A stretch of 30,969 bases of DNA from a virus. A program made the translations under genes and the position numbers. Below the pieces are notes generated by a model, which searched no databases, had not been told where the DNA came from, and saw nothing but the letters and a program-made list of their open reading frames with translations. Of this stretch, positions 21,608-28,584 are shown in pieces (position 1 is the first letter of the stretch; the number at the start of each line of letters is the position of its first letter). The stretch covers positions 1 to 30,969 of the IMG/VR virus record IMGVR_UViG_3300043786_000784; one strand, given 5' to 3'.

Positions 21608-21856
21608 ATGTCAACGCACCTCAAAAATCTGCTTCGGGCTCGTGGCCTTCGCTTGGTGACAGTTGCGCGCATGATGCGCGTTAACAAGGCAACTGTCTCA
21701 AGATGGTTAAGTGATGCCGGTCGCGTGCCTGCCGAGCGCGTGTTGTCGTTTGAGTTGATGACCGGGGTCCCGCGCCACGATCTGCGCCCCGATCTGTATC
21801 CAGCGCCCGGACGCAAGAAGCGCATCCCGGCTCCTTCTGCCTTTCCTCCCGCCTGA
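21608..21856 (+). CDS. Cro/YdaS-like DNA-binding protein
   Basis: This encodes 82 residues from the ATG at 21608; upstream in-frame codons lie in the operator. 'RGLRLVTVARMMRVNKATVS' with 'RWL' is an HTH, followed by 'ERVLSFELMTGVPRHDLRPDLYP', the typical YdaS/Cro-like ending. No Shine-Dalgarno sequence precedes the ATG, in line with a leaderless message. It is the first rightward gene and should be the lytic-side regulator competing with the repressor for GTTGC operators. The last ~20 residues are basic and Pro-rich. Confidence 0.8.
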   Translation: MSTHLKNLLRARGLRLVTVARMMRVNKATVSRWLSDAGRVPAERVLSFELMTGVPRHDLRPDLYPAPGRKKRIPAPSAFPPA

Positions 21857-21860
21857 CTTC

Positions 21861-21892
21861 CCCCGACGCCTAACCGCGTCGGGGCTTTCTTT
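21861..21892 (+). terminator. Rho-independent terminator after the Cro-like gene
   Basis: CCCCGACGC (21861-21869) pairs perfectly with GCGTCGGGG (21876-21884), followed by CTTTCTTT. It lies between the Cro-like gene and the replication genes, the position of lambda tR1, and may restrict early rightward transcription. Confidence 0.8.
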
Positions 21893-21907
21893 CCGCACGA
21901 GGGGAAC

Positions 21908-22447
21908 ATGCGAAAAGTTACGAAATGGACTGCCGAGATGGACGCGGAATTGCGTCGCATGATGGCGGATGGCCGCTCATCGAGCGTGATTGCGCGTTGC
22001 CTCGGCATCGGAAAAAAGGCGGTCAAGAACCGCTACAGGCTCCTTGGCATCGCCAACAAGCTAAGCGGGCGGATATGGGCACAGCACGAGGTCGAGACCG
22101 CCGCAAGGATGCACAGCGAGGGTGCTTCGTTTGGCAGGATCGCCCGCGCGATCGGCAAAACGAAGGCTTCCGTCAAGACCAAGATCACCCGCCGGATTGC
22201 GCAGCCTGTTGGCGCGCTGGCAAAAGCCGCTCGCCCGCATTTCGTGCCTGCTGGGCCGAATGATGACGAAGCCCGGCGTATGGCCGCGAGCTTGCTGCAC
22301 CTGATCGACCTCAAGCGCGCCGGTCACAGCCCCGCACGCACAGAGCTTCGGGTTCCTCGCGACTATGGCAGCGCGCGCGTCATGCGCCCCGCCTTGGGCT
22401 TCAGCGTCACGGGCTCGTCGGCTGCCGATTGCGCGGTGCTGTCATGA
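21908..22447 (+). CDS. Two-repeat Myb/GcrA-like DNA-binding protein
   Basis: This encodes 179 residues with GAGGGG before the ATG. Residues ~5-47 ('WTAEMDAELRRMMADGRSSS', 'IARCLGIGKKAVKNRYRLLGI') and ~56-97 ('QHEVETAARMHSEGASFGRI', 'ARAIGKTKASVKTKITRRI') are two related Myb/SANT-GcrA-type trihelical units. The C-terminal half is less structured. GcrA is an alphaproteobacterial cell-cycle regulator, and such proteins are often carried by alphaproteobacterial phages. It follows the terminator, in the position of lambda cII. It may regulate the early operon or bind the origin. Its last codons overlap the resolvase start (ATGA). Confidence 0.7.
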   Translation: MRKVTKWTAEMDAELRRMMADGRSSSVIARCLGIGKKAVKNRYRLLGIANKLSGRIWAQHEVETAARMHSEGASFGRIARAIGKTKASVKTKITRRIAQPVGALAKAARPHFVPAGPNDDEARRMAASLLHLIDLKRAGHSPARTELRVPRDYGSARVMRPALGFSVTGSSAADCAVLS

Positions 22448-22962
22448 ACAGTGCCATTCCCGTGAAGTATGTGGACGAAACACGCTGCTATGTCGGGATC
22501 GACCCCGGCCACTCGTCTGGCGCGCTTGCCTTCTACTTTCCTGCATCGCCCGAGCGGATCACGGCTGAGGATGTGCCGTTCGCTGGCGGCAATATCGACA
22601 TCGCAGGCTTTGCCGACCGCATCCGTCAGATGAAGCCCGATGCCGCCATCATCGAGGCGGTCAACGCCATGCCGGGGCAGGGCGTGTCCAGCACGTTCAA
22701 GTTCGGCAAGGGCTACGGCATTGCGCTCGGCATTCTCGGCGCGCTGCATGTGCCGGTCTACCCGGTCACGCCGGGTCGCTGGAAAAAGCATTTCGGGCTG
22801 TCGTCCGACAAGGATTTGTCGCGCGAAGCCGCGTTGCGGCTGTGGCCTGCCCATGCCGGCACCTTCGCACGCAAGAAGGACGCAGGCCGGGCCGAGGCCG
22901 CCTTGATCGCGCGCTATGGCGCCGAACGCTTCTTCTATCATGGAGGCGGCGATGTTGGTTGA
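22444..22962 (+). CDS. RuvC-like Holliday-junction resolvase
   Basis: This encodes 172 residues from the ATG at 22444, overlapping the previous stop. The RNase H-fold motifs of RuvC are visible: D20 in 'YVGIDPGHSSGALAF', E71 in 'AAIIEAVNAMPGQGVSSTFK' and a C-terminal acidic pair around D146 and E151 ('KKDAGRAEAALIARYG'). It probably resolves recombination or replication branches before packaging. It is encoded next to an exonuclease and upstream of the primase-helicase, a normal phage recombination set. Confidence 0.8.
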   Translation: MNSAIPVKYVDETRCYVGIDPGHSSGALAFYFPASPERITAEDVPFAGGNIDIAGFADRIRQMKPDAAIIEAVNAMPGQGVSSTFKFGKGYGIALGILGALHVPVYPVTPGRWKKHFGLSSDKDLSREAALRLWPAHAGTFARKKDAGRAEAALIARYGAERFFYHGGGDVG

Positions 22963-23677
22963 CCGCCACTCCCCATCAAGCCTGAACCTCTTTGCGGCGT
23001 GCCCGTCAATGTTCGTGCTTGAGCGCATCCTGAAGCGCCGCCAGCCGGTCGGGGCTGCCGCCCATCGAGGAACGGCTGTCGAGGCTGGTGTCGCCGCAGG
23101 GCTTGCCGATGCGGCGCTGCCCATCGCTGATTGCGTGCGCATTGCCGAGGAAAAGTTCCGGGCGCTGATGGCGCTCTGCGCCGACCCGCGCCGCGAAAAG
23201 GTCGAAAGCGGCATCGGCGCCATGGTCGAACGGGCGCTCGTGGAACTGCGCCCCTATGGCCCGCCTTCCTCGGCGCAAGGCTTCATCGAATGGACGCCCG
23301 AGGGGCTGAAACACCCCATTGTCGGCTATTACGATTTCGCCTGGGACAACCACGGCATCGTCGTTGATCTCAAGACGACAGAGAAGCTGCCGAGCGCCGT
23401 CAAGCCCGGCCACGCGCGGCAGGTGGCGCTCTACACGGGCGGCAATCTCGAAGGGCGCCTCGCCTATATCACGCCCGCAAAGTCAGCCGTCTACCGGCTT
23501 GAGGACGTGCAGGCCCATCGCGATGCGCTGCACCGCATGGCGCTGGCGTGCGAGCGCTTCCTGTCGCTGTCCGACGATCCGCAATTCTTCGTCGGGATCA
23601 CCTGCCCCGATCTCGACGCCTTCTATTTCGCCCCGCCCGAGGCCCGACAGGCCGCTTGGGAAGTCTGGGGCGTCTGA
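22952..23677 (+). CDS. PD-(D/E)XK exonuclease (RecB/Cas4-like fold)
   Basis: This encodes 241 residues from the ATG at 22952, chosen over an in-frame ATG at 22940 because GGAGG lies 5 bases before it. Motifs of the PDDEXK_1 family are seen: 'SPSSLNLFAACPSMFVLERI' at the N-terminus, 'HRGTAVEAG' (H38, E44), D128 in 'VGYYDFAW', 'GIVVDLKTTE' with D139 and K141, and the helix 'ARQVALYTGG' with Q157. It probably resects DNA ends for phage recombination. It overlaps the resolvase gene by 11 bp. Confidence 0.8.
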   Translation: MLVDRHSPSSLNLFAACPSMFVLERILKRRQPVGAAAHRGTAVEAGVAAGLADAALPIADCVRIAEEKFRALMALCADPRREKVESGIGAMVERALVELRPYGPPSSAQGFIEWTPEGLKHPIVGYYDFAWDNHGIVVDLKTTEKLPSAVKPGHARQVALYTGGNLEGRLAYITPAKSAVYRLEDVQAHRDALHRMALACERFLSLSDDPQFFVGITCPDLDAFYFAPPEARQAAWEVWGV

Positions 23678-23736
23678 GCTTCGCCCATTCGGGCAAGAGC
23701 GAGCGGCGGGCTAGATCGCCGCATGGAGTAAATGCA

Positions 23737-24387
23737 ATGGGTCTTGGTCTTTCCTATTCCGATGCCGGCGAAATCAAGCCGTATGTGAAGTATGACGCGC
23801 GGGCCGGTCGGCTCTTTCGCATGGATCGCGTCGCCAACGGCGATGGCACCTATTCGAGCGATCCGGTTGACATCACCAACGCCGCCCAGTTCGTGGCCGA
23901 TCTCGGCGCGATCCGCGTCGGCTGGATCGCGTTCACGCAGCAGGGTCCGCAAAAGCGCCTCGTGACGCTCGGAACCGGTCCCGTGCCGGAACGCCCCGGC
24001 GATCTCGGCTCGGACGGCAAGCCGATTTTCAAGCAAGGGTTCGAGCTTGATATCGTGCTCGGCAAGGCGGCGGGCGGCGGACCCGCGCGCGTCTTTGGCC
24101 ATACCGCACGCTGCGTGGTCGAAGCCATCGACGCGCTGCACGATGCCTATATGGCGGCACCGGAAGCCAAGAGCGGGCAATTGCCGGTTGTGCGCATCGC
24201 CAACACCGTCGCGGTGAAGTCGGGGCAGTCCACGAACTACAAGCCCGTGTTCGAGATCTCCGGCTGGGTGGCGCGCCCGGCTGGGCTCGATGCGGCACCC
24301 CGCACCAATGCGCCCGCGACCGGCTCGACGCATGTCGCGCCGCCGGCGCCCGCGCCTGTCGCTGTCAGTGCCGACGATTTCGGCTGA
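23737..24387 (+). CDS. Conserved recombination/replication-region protein, possible SSB-like
   Basis: This encodes 216 residues from the ATG at 23737 with GGAG 8 bases upstream; the frame is open further upstream but overlaps the exonuclease. Beta-rich N-terminal part: 'YSDAGEIKPYVKYDARAGRL', 'RVGWIAFTQQGPQKRLVTLG'. The C-terminal ~30 residues are a Pro/Ala linker ending in the acidic 'VSADDFG'. Small beta-rich domain plus flexible acidic tip resembles single-stranded DNA-binding proteins, and the place between exonuclease and primase fits. I do not recognise the exact family, so this is inference. Confidence 0.55.
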   Translation: MGLGLSYSDAGEIKPYVKYDARAGRLFRMDRVANGDGTYSSDPVDITNAAQFVADLGAIRVGWIAFTQQGPQKRLVTLGTGPVPERPGDLGSDGKPIFKQGFELDIVLGKAAGGGPARVFGHTARCVVEAIDALHDAYMAAPEAKSGQLPVVRIANTVAVKSGQSTNYKPVFEISGWVARPAGLDAAPRTNAPATGSTHVAPPAPAPVAVSADDFG

Positions 24388-24403
24388 GCCGACGCCATGA
24401 ATT

Positions 24404-24425
24404 GCCGGGGCGTTTGCGCCCCGGC
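24404..24425 (+). other. Strong hairpin before the primase gene
   Basis: GCCGGGGCG (24404-24412) pairs perfectly with CGCCCCGGC (24417-24425) around TTTG. No T-run follows, so it may be a processing, pausing or mRNA-stability element rather than a terminator. Confidence 0.5.
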
Positions 24426-24448
24426 TTCCGCGCGTGAGGGGACCAGAG

Positions 24449-26641
24449 ATGGGCGCGTTCGACATGGCGGAGCAACCGCAACCAAACGTCACGGCCATGC
24501 GTCAGCACGTCGAGCACCTCTTCGGCGGGTGGCTCGATGGCTATCACGACGGGCTGATTGAGCTTGCATGGACCGAAACCACGCCCGACGCGGCGGGGCG
24601 GTATCGGCTTAAACACGCGCGCCTGTTCGGCACCGACCAGATTGACGAACTGATTGAAGAAGCCGCCAGGCTCAACAGGGTTCCCTACTGCAACACATAT
24701 TTAGGCGCAGCTCTGCGCCATCCGAACACGGCACCTTTCGGCAGGACGAATGACGGAGAGGCATGGGCCTTGACCGCCGTCTATGTCGATCTCGACACCG
24801 CCGATGCGGTGCAGGCGGCACGCGATAAATACAAGCTCGCCAAGCCGACGATGATCGTTGTCACGGGCCGCGCGCCTCATACACGCGCGCAATTGTGGTG
24901 GCGCCTCGAAAGCCCCTTGGACGACCCCGCCACGTGGCCTGAGCTTCTGTCTGCGATGGCAGACAACATGGACGGCGACACGACCGTTACCAACCCGTCG
25001 CGCGTCATGCGCCTTGCCGGCTCGATTGCATGGCCCGTCAAGGCAGGTCGGCAGGCCGAAGTCACGGAGATCGTGCCGCTTCGCGAGCCCGGTCTCGCGC
25101 TCTACGCGCCTGAATACATTCAGGCGGCGCTTTGCCCCGCTGGCTTGCGCAGCCGCCCCGTGCCGGGCGTCAGCACGAGCGGTATCGAGCGCAAGGCCAA
25201 CAGCCTGGGCTTGCCGGGTCGCGTTCAGGACGGACGCGAACGCTATATGCGCGATGTCGCACTTGCCGTCATGGGCGAGTATATCGGCACCAATGGATGC
25301 GTGCCGACGCCTCAAGAGCTTTTCGAACTGGCATGGCCGCAATACGAGCGGAACACCGATTTCAGCCGCCCCGGACGCGGCCCCGAAGAATTCGCGGAAA
25401 AGTGCCGCTATGCGGTGCAGCGTTTTGAGCGCGGCGAAATCAGGGGCATGCGCACGCTGGACGAAGCTGTCGCCACCTACCAGAAGAAGGTAGAGGCGCG
25501 GGCACGCGCAACCACGCCCGCACAGATCTTCAACGCCGATACGCGACAGCGCCAGCCGGAAGCGCACACCGAAACGGACGAGCCGGTTGCGCTGTCCGAC
25601 CTCAAGGGTGAACCCAAGCCCCGCGAATGGTTCGTAGAGGAATGGGTGCCTGCAGGTTCCGTGACCGCGCTCTATGGCGATGGCGGCACCGGCAAGACAT
25701 TGCTTGCGCAGCAATTGCTCGTGGCAGCCGATATCGGCGGCAAGTGGTGCGGTATCGACGTGCCGCAAACAAACGCCCTCGGCGTGTTCTGCGAAGACGA
25801 CCACGACGAATTGCACAGGCGGCACAACGCTATCTGTGCGTCCATGGGGCTGGGTATCGGCGCTGCCTTCAACGGCTCCCGGATATGGCCGCGCGTCGGT
25901 CACGAGAACCTGCTCGTGACCTTCGACAAGAACAACCTCCCGGCCCTGTCACCTTTCTTCGCCCGCATCATGGACCAGGTGATGGCGCACCGGGTCGGGT
26001 TTCTCGTGCTCGATACCGCAGCCGACCTGTTCGGCGGCAACGAGATCATCCGTGCGCAGGTCAACCACTTCATCAAGAGCGTCTGCGGTGGCTTCATCCG
26101 GGCTGCCAAGGATAAGGGCTGGATATTGACCGTGCTGCTTCTTGCGCATCCCTCACAGAGCGGTCGCAACAGCGGTTCGGGCGAAAGCGGTTCGACCGCG
26201 TGGAACAACGCCGTTCGCTCACGGCTCTATCTCACCCGCGATGAACAGGGCGGCGGCAATGACCGCATCCTGACACGCATGAAGTCCAACTATGCCGCCG
26301 CTGGTCAGGACCAGTGCATCAATCTCGAATGGCGTGAAGGGGCTCTCGTGCCCCGCCGGGGTCAAGGTCAAGGGTTCGAATGGCCAGAGCGCGACACATG
26401 CGAGGCCGTCCTCCAGTCGATTGAAGAGGCATGGGCTTCGGGCCGGCCATGGTCGAACGCAGTGCAGACGCGAAGCGAGGGCCGATATGCCCCGCGCCAC
26501 ATGCAGCAGCGCCACGGGATCGCACCGGCACTTGCCGAGCACATGATCGAACAGTGGCTGATGAACGGCATCCTGACGGTCGAAATGAGGGGCAGCCACA
26601 GCAAGATCAAAGGGCTCAAGGTGACCGGTTCCATCGCCTGA
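24449..26641 (+). CDS. Fused DNA primase-helicase
   Basis: This encodes 730 residues from the ATG at 24449, with GAGGGG 7 bases upstream. Residues ~30-215 resemble the RepB-like archaeo-eukaryotic primase fold: 'LTAVYVDLDTADAV' (metal-binding D114, D116), 'QLWWRLESPLDD' and 'NPSRVMRLAGSIAWP'. Residues ~385-650 are a RepA/AAA_25-type RecA-fold ATPase: Walker A 'GDGGTGKT' (410-417), 'VFCEDDHDELHRRH', Walker B 'GFLVLDTAADLF' with D522, and 'GSGESGSTAWNNAVRSRLYL', a typical RepA segment. It should unwind and prime phage DNA. The iteron array directly downstream suggests that this protein acts at that site. Confidence 0.85.
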   Translation: MGAFDMAEQPQPNVTAMRQHVEHLFGGWLDGYHDGLIELAWTETTPDAAGRYRLKHARLFGTDQIDELIEEAARLNRVPYCNTYLGAALRHPNTAPFGRTNDGEAWALTAVYVDLDTADAVQAARDKYKLAKPTMIVVTGRAPHTRAQLWWRLESPLDDPATWPELLSAMADNMDGDTTVTNPSRVMRLAGSIAWPVKAGRQAEVTEIVPLREPGLALYAPEYIQAALCPAGLRSRPVPGVSTSGIERKANSLGLPGRVQDGRERYMRDVALAVMGEYIGTNGCVPTPQELFELAWPQYERNTDFSRPGRGPEEFAEKCRYAVQRFERGEIRGMRTLDEAVATYQKKVEARARATTPAQIFNADTRQRQPEAHTETDEPVALSDLKGEPKPREWFVEEWVPAGSVTALYGDGGTGKTLLAQQLLVAADIGGKWCGIDVPQTNALGVFCEDDHDELHRRHNAICASMGLGIGAAFNGSRIWPRVGHENLLVTFDKNNLPALSPFFARIMDQVMAHRVGFLVLDTAADLFGGNEIIRAQVNHFIKSVCGGFIRAAKDKGWILTVLLLAHPSQSGRNSGSGESGSTAWNNAVRSRLYLTRDEQGGGNDRILTRMKSNYAAAGQDQCINLEWREGALVPRRGQGQGFEWPERDTCEAVLQSIEEAWASGRPWSNAVQTRSEGRYAPRHMQQRHGIAPALAEHMIEQWLMNGILTVEMRGSHSKIKGLKVTGSIA

Positions 26642-26647
26642 AACGGG

Positions 26648-26801
26648 TGCGGAAGTCGTGCGGAAGTCAAAGCCGATTTGCGGAAGTAGGGGTTCTAAGT
26701 CATTGAAATCATTGAGCGGGGGTCTTGTGCGGAAGTCTTGCGGAAGTGCGGAAGTAGGGGTTCTAAGTCATTGAAATCATTGAGTGCGGAAGTGCGGAAG
26801 T
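26648..26801. repeat. Iteron-like array, candidate replication origin
   Basis: Eight exact copies of TGCGGAAGT start at 26648, 26659, 26679, 26728, 26739, 26747, 26785 and 26793, some overlapping by one base. They form modules of 3, 3 and 2. The first two modules each end in an identical 29-base tail containing TCATTGA twice, so 26679-26716 and 26747-26784 are identical 38-bp direct repeats. The tail is noticeably AT-richer than its surroundings, like a DNA-unwinding element. The array is the longest non-coding stretch near the primase-helicase gene. Confidence 0.75.
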
Positions 26802-26806
26802 TAACC

Positions 26807-26844
26807 CTCCCCCTAAAGGGGGAGAGCGTCCCCGCCCAAGCGGG
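26807..26844. other. Two tandem hairpins beside the iterons
   Basis: CTCCCCC (26807-26813) pairs with GGGGGAG (26818-26824) around TAAA. CCCGC (26831-26835) pairs with GCGGG (26840-26844) around CCAA. They lie between the iterons and the next start codon. They could be primase-initiation structures, as in RSF1010-type origins, or mRNA leader elements. No T-run follows either. Confidence 0.55.
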
Positions 26845-26866
26845 ACACTCTCGGAAAGGACACCAG

Positions 26867-27478
26867 ATGGGCAAGGCATTGACGCATGACAGGCTGGCGG
26901 ATGGCGGCACGACGCCAAGCCGCAAATGGGCTGCGACCCATGGCGGATGGATCGCAGGACGCGCCGCCATCGATGCCGCCGATGCCATGGCGGCAGAGAT
27001 GGAACGGCGCTGGGGGGTGGGGCGACTTCGCCTACTGGTGGCGACAGACCTTCGCGAGAAGTTCGACAGGCAACGCTACCTGTTCAACCAAGCTGTCTGG
27101 CATGGCGGCGAAGTCGAAGACGTGCGCCGCGAAAGCCAGCGCATGGTGAATGCCTGGGCCGCTCTCGACAAGGCGGCACGCGGCACGGGAGCCGTGCCCA
27201 TGGCGCCCGAGATGATGGAGGTCGGACTGTCGGACGGGCGCGTTTGCGCCATCGTCCCGGATGCTGCATCCGCGCATCTCGTGATGGCCGAAGATCGATC
27301 GATGGTGGTCTACACGCTTGAAGAGATCGCCCGGCTCATCGATGCCTTCCCGCTGGTCTCCAAGGCCAAGGACGTGTCCCCCGGCGCGACCGTGGTGGCA
27401 GCACGCCAGACCATCGACGACCCGCTCGCAGCCATCGACGACACGGCGGTGGCGCTCGACGACCCGTTGCCGTTCTGA
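26867..27478 (+). CDS. Conserved protein with SSB-like C-terminal tip
   Basis: This encodes 203 residues from the ATG at 26867 with AAAGGA just upstream; the frame is open through the iteron array but that part is repeat DNA. Residues ~20-110 are helical ('WIAGRAAIDAADAMAAEMER', 'LREKFDRQRYLFNQAVWHGG'). A small beta region follows ('VCAIVPDAASAHLVM', 'MVVYTLEEIARLIDAFPL'). The C-terminus is a linker ending 'VALDDPLPF', close to the DDDIPF tip by which SSB recruits partners. No OB fold is evident. Role unknown; a replication accessory is inferred. Confidence 0.6.
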   Translation: MGKALTHDRLADGGTTPSRKWAATHGGWIAGRAAIDAADAMAAEMERRWGVGRLRLLVATDLREKFDRQRYLFNQAVWHGGEVEDVRRESQRMVNAWAALDKAARGTGAVPMAPEMMEVGLSDGRVCAIVPDAASAHLVMAEDRSMVVYTLEEIARLIDAFPLVSKAKDVSPGATVVAARQTIDDPLAAIDDTAVALDDPLPF

Positions 27479-27491
27479 GGGGGGGGCACGC

Positions 27492-28004
27492 ATGACCAAG
27501 GGCCGCAAGCGCATGAACCGCGAACGCTACCCATCGGGCCGGGTGCGCGAAGAACCCGCAACGCTGGTGGCCGAAGTCGCCAAGCTGCGGCACGTCGTGT
27601 CGCGCCATCTGCGTGAACCGGCGCTGGCCACGCAGACGGGCGAACTGTGGCTGCGGCGGGACATCAGCGACCACGCCTTCGAAGCGTTCAAGGCGTTCTA
27701 TGGCGACCGCCGCTCATGGGAAGCCGTCAAGGCGCCTGTGCGGTCATCGCCCGCAGCGCAGGACCTGAACCGGGTGCGGGGCGAAACGCCGGACAGCCCA
27801 GCAGCGATACGTGCCGCCGAACGCTACGCCCAAGCGGTGCACATCCTGCGGCATGAAGGCCCGCTGGTGGAAGCCGTGACACGTCGGGTGATCGAAGATC
27901 GGGACGCGATAGGCGGCGAACCGATGCTTGTGCACTACCGGCGCGGGCTTGATGCGCTGGCGGTGTTTTATGGGTTTTCTGCAAAGAGGAGAATAGGAAA
28001 ATGA
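27492..28004 (+). CDS. Hypothetical phage protein
   Basis: This encodes 170 residues from the ATG at 27492, preceded by a run of G. The N-terminus is basic, then helical ('LVAEVAKLRHVVSRHLREPA'). The C-terminal half has 'AIRAAERYAQAVHILRHEGP' and 'VHYRRGLDALAVFYGFSAKR'. This is a small all-helical family recalled from alphaproteobacterial phages; no function is known. It overlaps the AT-rich gene that follows by ATGA. Confidence 0.65.
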   Translation: MTKGRKRMNRERYPSGRVREEPATLVAEVAKLRHVVSRHLREPALATQTGELWLRRDISDHAFEAFKAFYGDRRSWEAVKAPVRSSPAAQDLNRVRGETPDSPAAIRAAERYAQAVHILRHEGPLVEAVTRRVIEDRDAIGGEPMLVHYRRGLDALAVFYGFSAKRRIGK

Positions 28005-28204
28005 GTGACGGCTCCGCATTTCATTATCAGCCTATGCAAAAGAATGAAAACGAACATGAAAAATTGACTATACATTCAGCTCTCGAAGAGGGGTATTTTG
28101 TTACCGGCAGGCCGCACGTGGACCTTGTCACAAGCGTCCTGTTCGCAGGAAGTCTTGAGGACTGCTTGAACTTTATTCGCTGGCATATCAAGTCCAAGCA
28201 ATGA
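28001..28204 (+). CDS. AT-rich small gene, probable recent acquisition
   Basis: This encodes 67 residues with AGAGGAG about 11 bases before the ATG. The first ~80 bases are strikingly AT-rich and use codons such as AAA, ATA and GAA, unlike neighbouring genes. The protein starts polar ('FHYQPMQKNENEHEKLTIHS') and ends 'LEDCLNFIRWHIKSKQ'. No motif is recognised. Small genes of foreign composition inserted in phage operons are typical of morons. The ATGA overlap at both ends suggests that it is expressed with its neighbours. Confidence 0.6.
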   Translation: MSDGSAFHYQPMQKNENEHEKLTIHSALEEGYFVTGRPHVDLVTSVLFAGSLEDCLNFIRWHIKSKQ

Positions 28205-28371
28205 CCCGCACCGGCCTGTTTCGCTATGTCACGTGGGAGCGGCTGGACGCATACCTTGCGCGCGGGTGGCTACCGGTCGCAGACCTCGGACCACGCCACG
28301 GGCAATGGGCGGTGCTGTGCTGGCACTGCGATTGTGGGGCTGTATCCACAGGATGCGCGCACGGGTCTTGA
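28201..28371 (+). CDS. Small conserved phage protein with Cys/His cluster
   Basis: This encodes 56 residues, starting at an ATGA overlap. 'VTWERLDAYLARGWLPVADL' and 'GQWAVLCWHCDCGAV' follow a pattern seen in small phage proteins ('...LDAYLALGW...HGQWAVLCW...'). The C-x-x-C-x-C cluster with nearby His could bind zinc, but this is inference. It ends the rightward early operon; a promoter and terminator follow. Confidence 0.6.
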   Translation: MTRTGLFRYVTWERLDAYLARGWLPVADLGPRHGQWAVLCWHCDCGAVSTGCAHGS

Positions 28372-28396
28372 CGCGGACGCGCGCTGACTGCATAAA
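28368..28396 (+). promoter_or_regulatory. Candidate promoter
   Basis: TTGACG (28368-28373), 17 bases, then CATAAA (28391-28396). The match is reasonable. It faces the terminator at 28429-28464, so its transcript may be a short RNA of about 60 bases, or may read through into the terminase genes. Confidence 0.45.
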
Positions 28397-28428
28397 TGGA
28401 CTGTCCCGTATACCGGATTGTGAGTTAA

Positions 28429-28464
28429 GCCGCTGATCTCCTGGGATTGGAGACGGCGGCTTTT
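28429..28464 (+). terminator. Rho-independent terminator before the terminase genes
   Basis: GCCGCTGATCTCC (28429-28441) pairs with GGAGACGGCGGC (28449-28460) with one bulge and one mismatch, followed by TTTT. It separates early from packaging genes. The remaining bases up to 28584 hold CTTGTC (28483-28488) and GACAAG (28507-28512), an inverted repeat, and no gene. Confidence 0.7.
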
Positions 28465-28584
28465 CCCGTTTTTGCGCCCTTGCTTGTCGAAAAGGCTCAC
28501 GGGCTAGACAAGATCGCGGATCTCGCGGGCGCTTTCTTCGCGACGTTTTTCATCTGACTGCAACACCCCGAAAGGGACTGCAAA

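Noticed and set aside
24404-24425. Calling this hairpin a terminator
   Set aside because: The stem is strong but no T-run follows, and the genes on both sides appear to belong to one operon.
24701-25903. 400-codon minus-strand frame opposite the primase-helicase
   Set aside because: Shadow of a gene with firm Walker motifs; no independent ribosome-binding site or overlap with neighbours.
26360-26400. tRNA fragment (GGTTCGAAT around 26374)
   Set aside because: It is in frame inside the primase-helicase gene, with no acceptor stem or CCA-like end around it.
26648-26801. CRISPR array
   Set aside because: The repeats are 9 bases with irregular 8-49-base spacing, and the 38-bp repeats occur only twice; no cas genes are present. 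An iteron array fits better.
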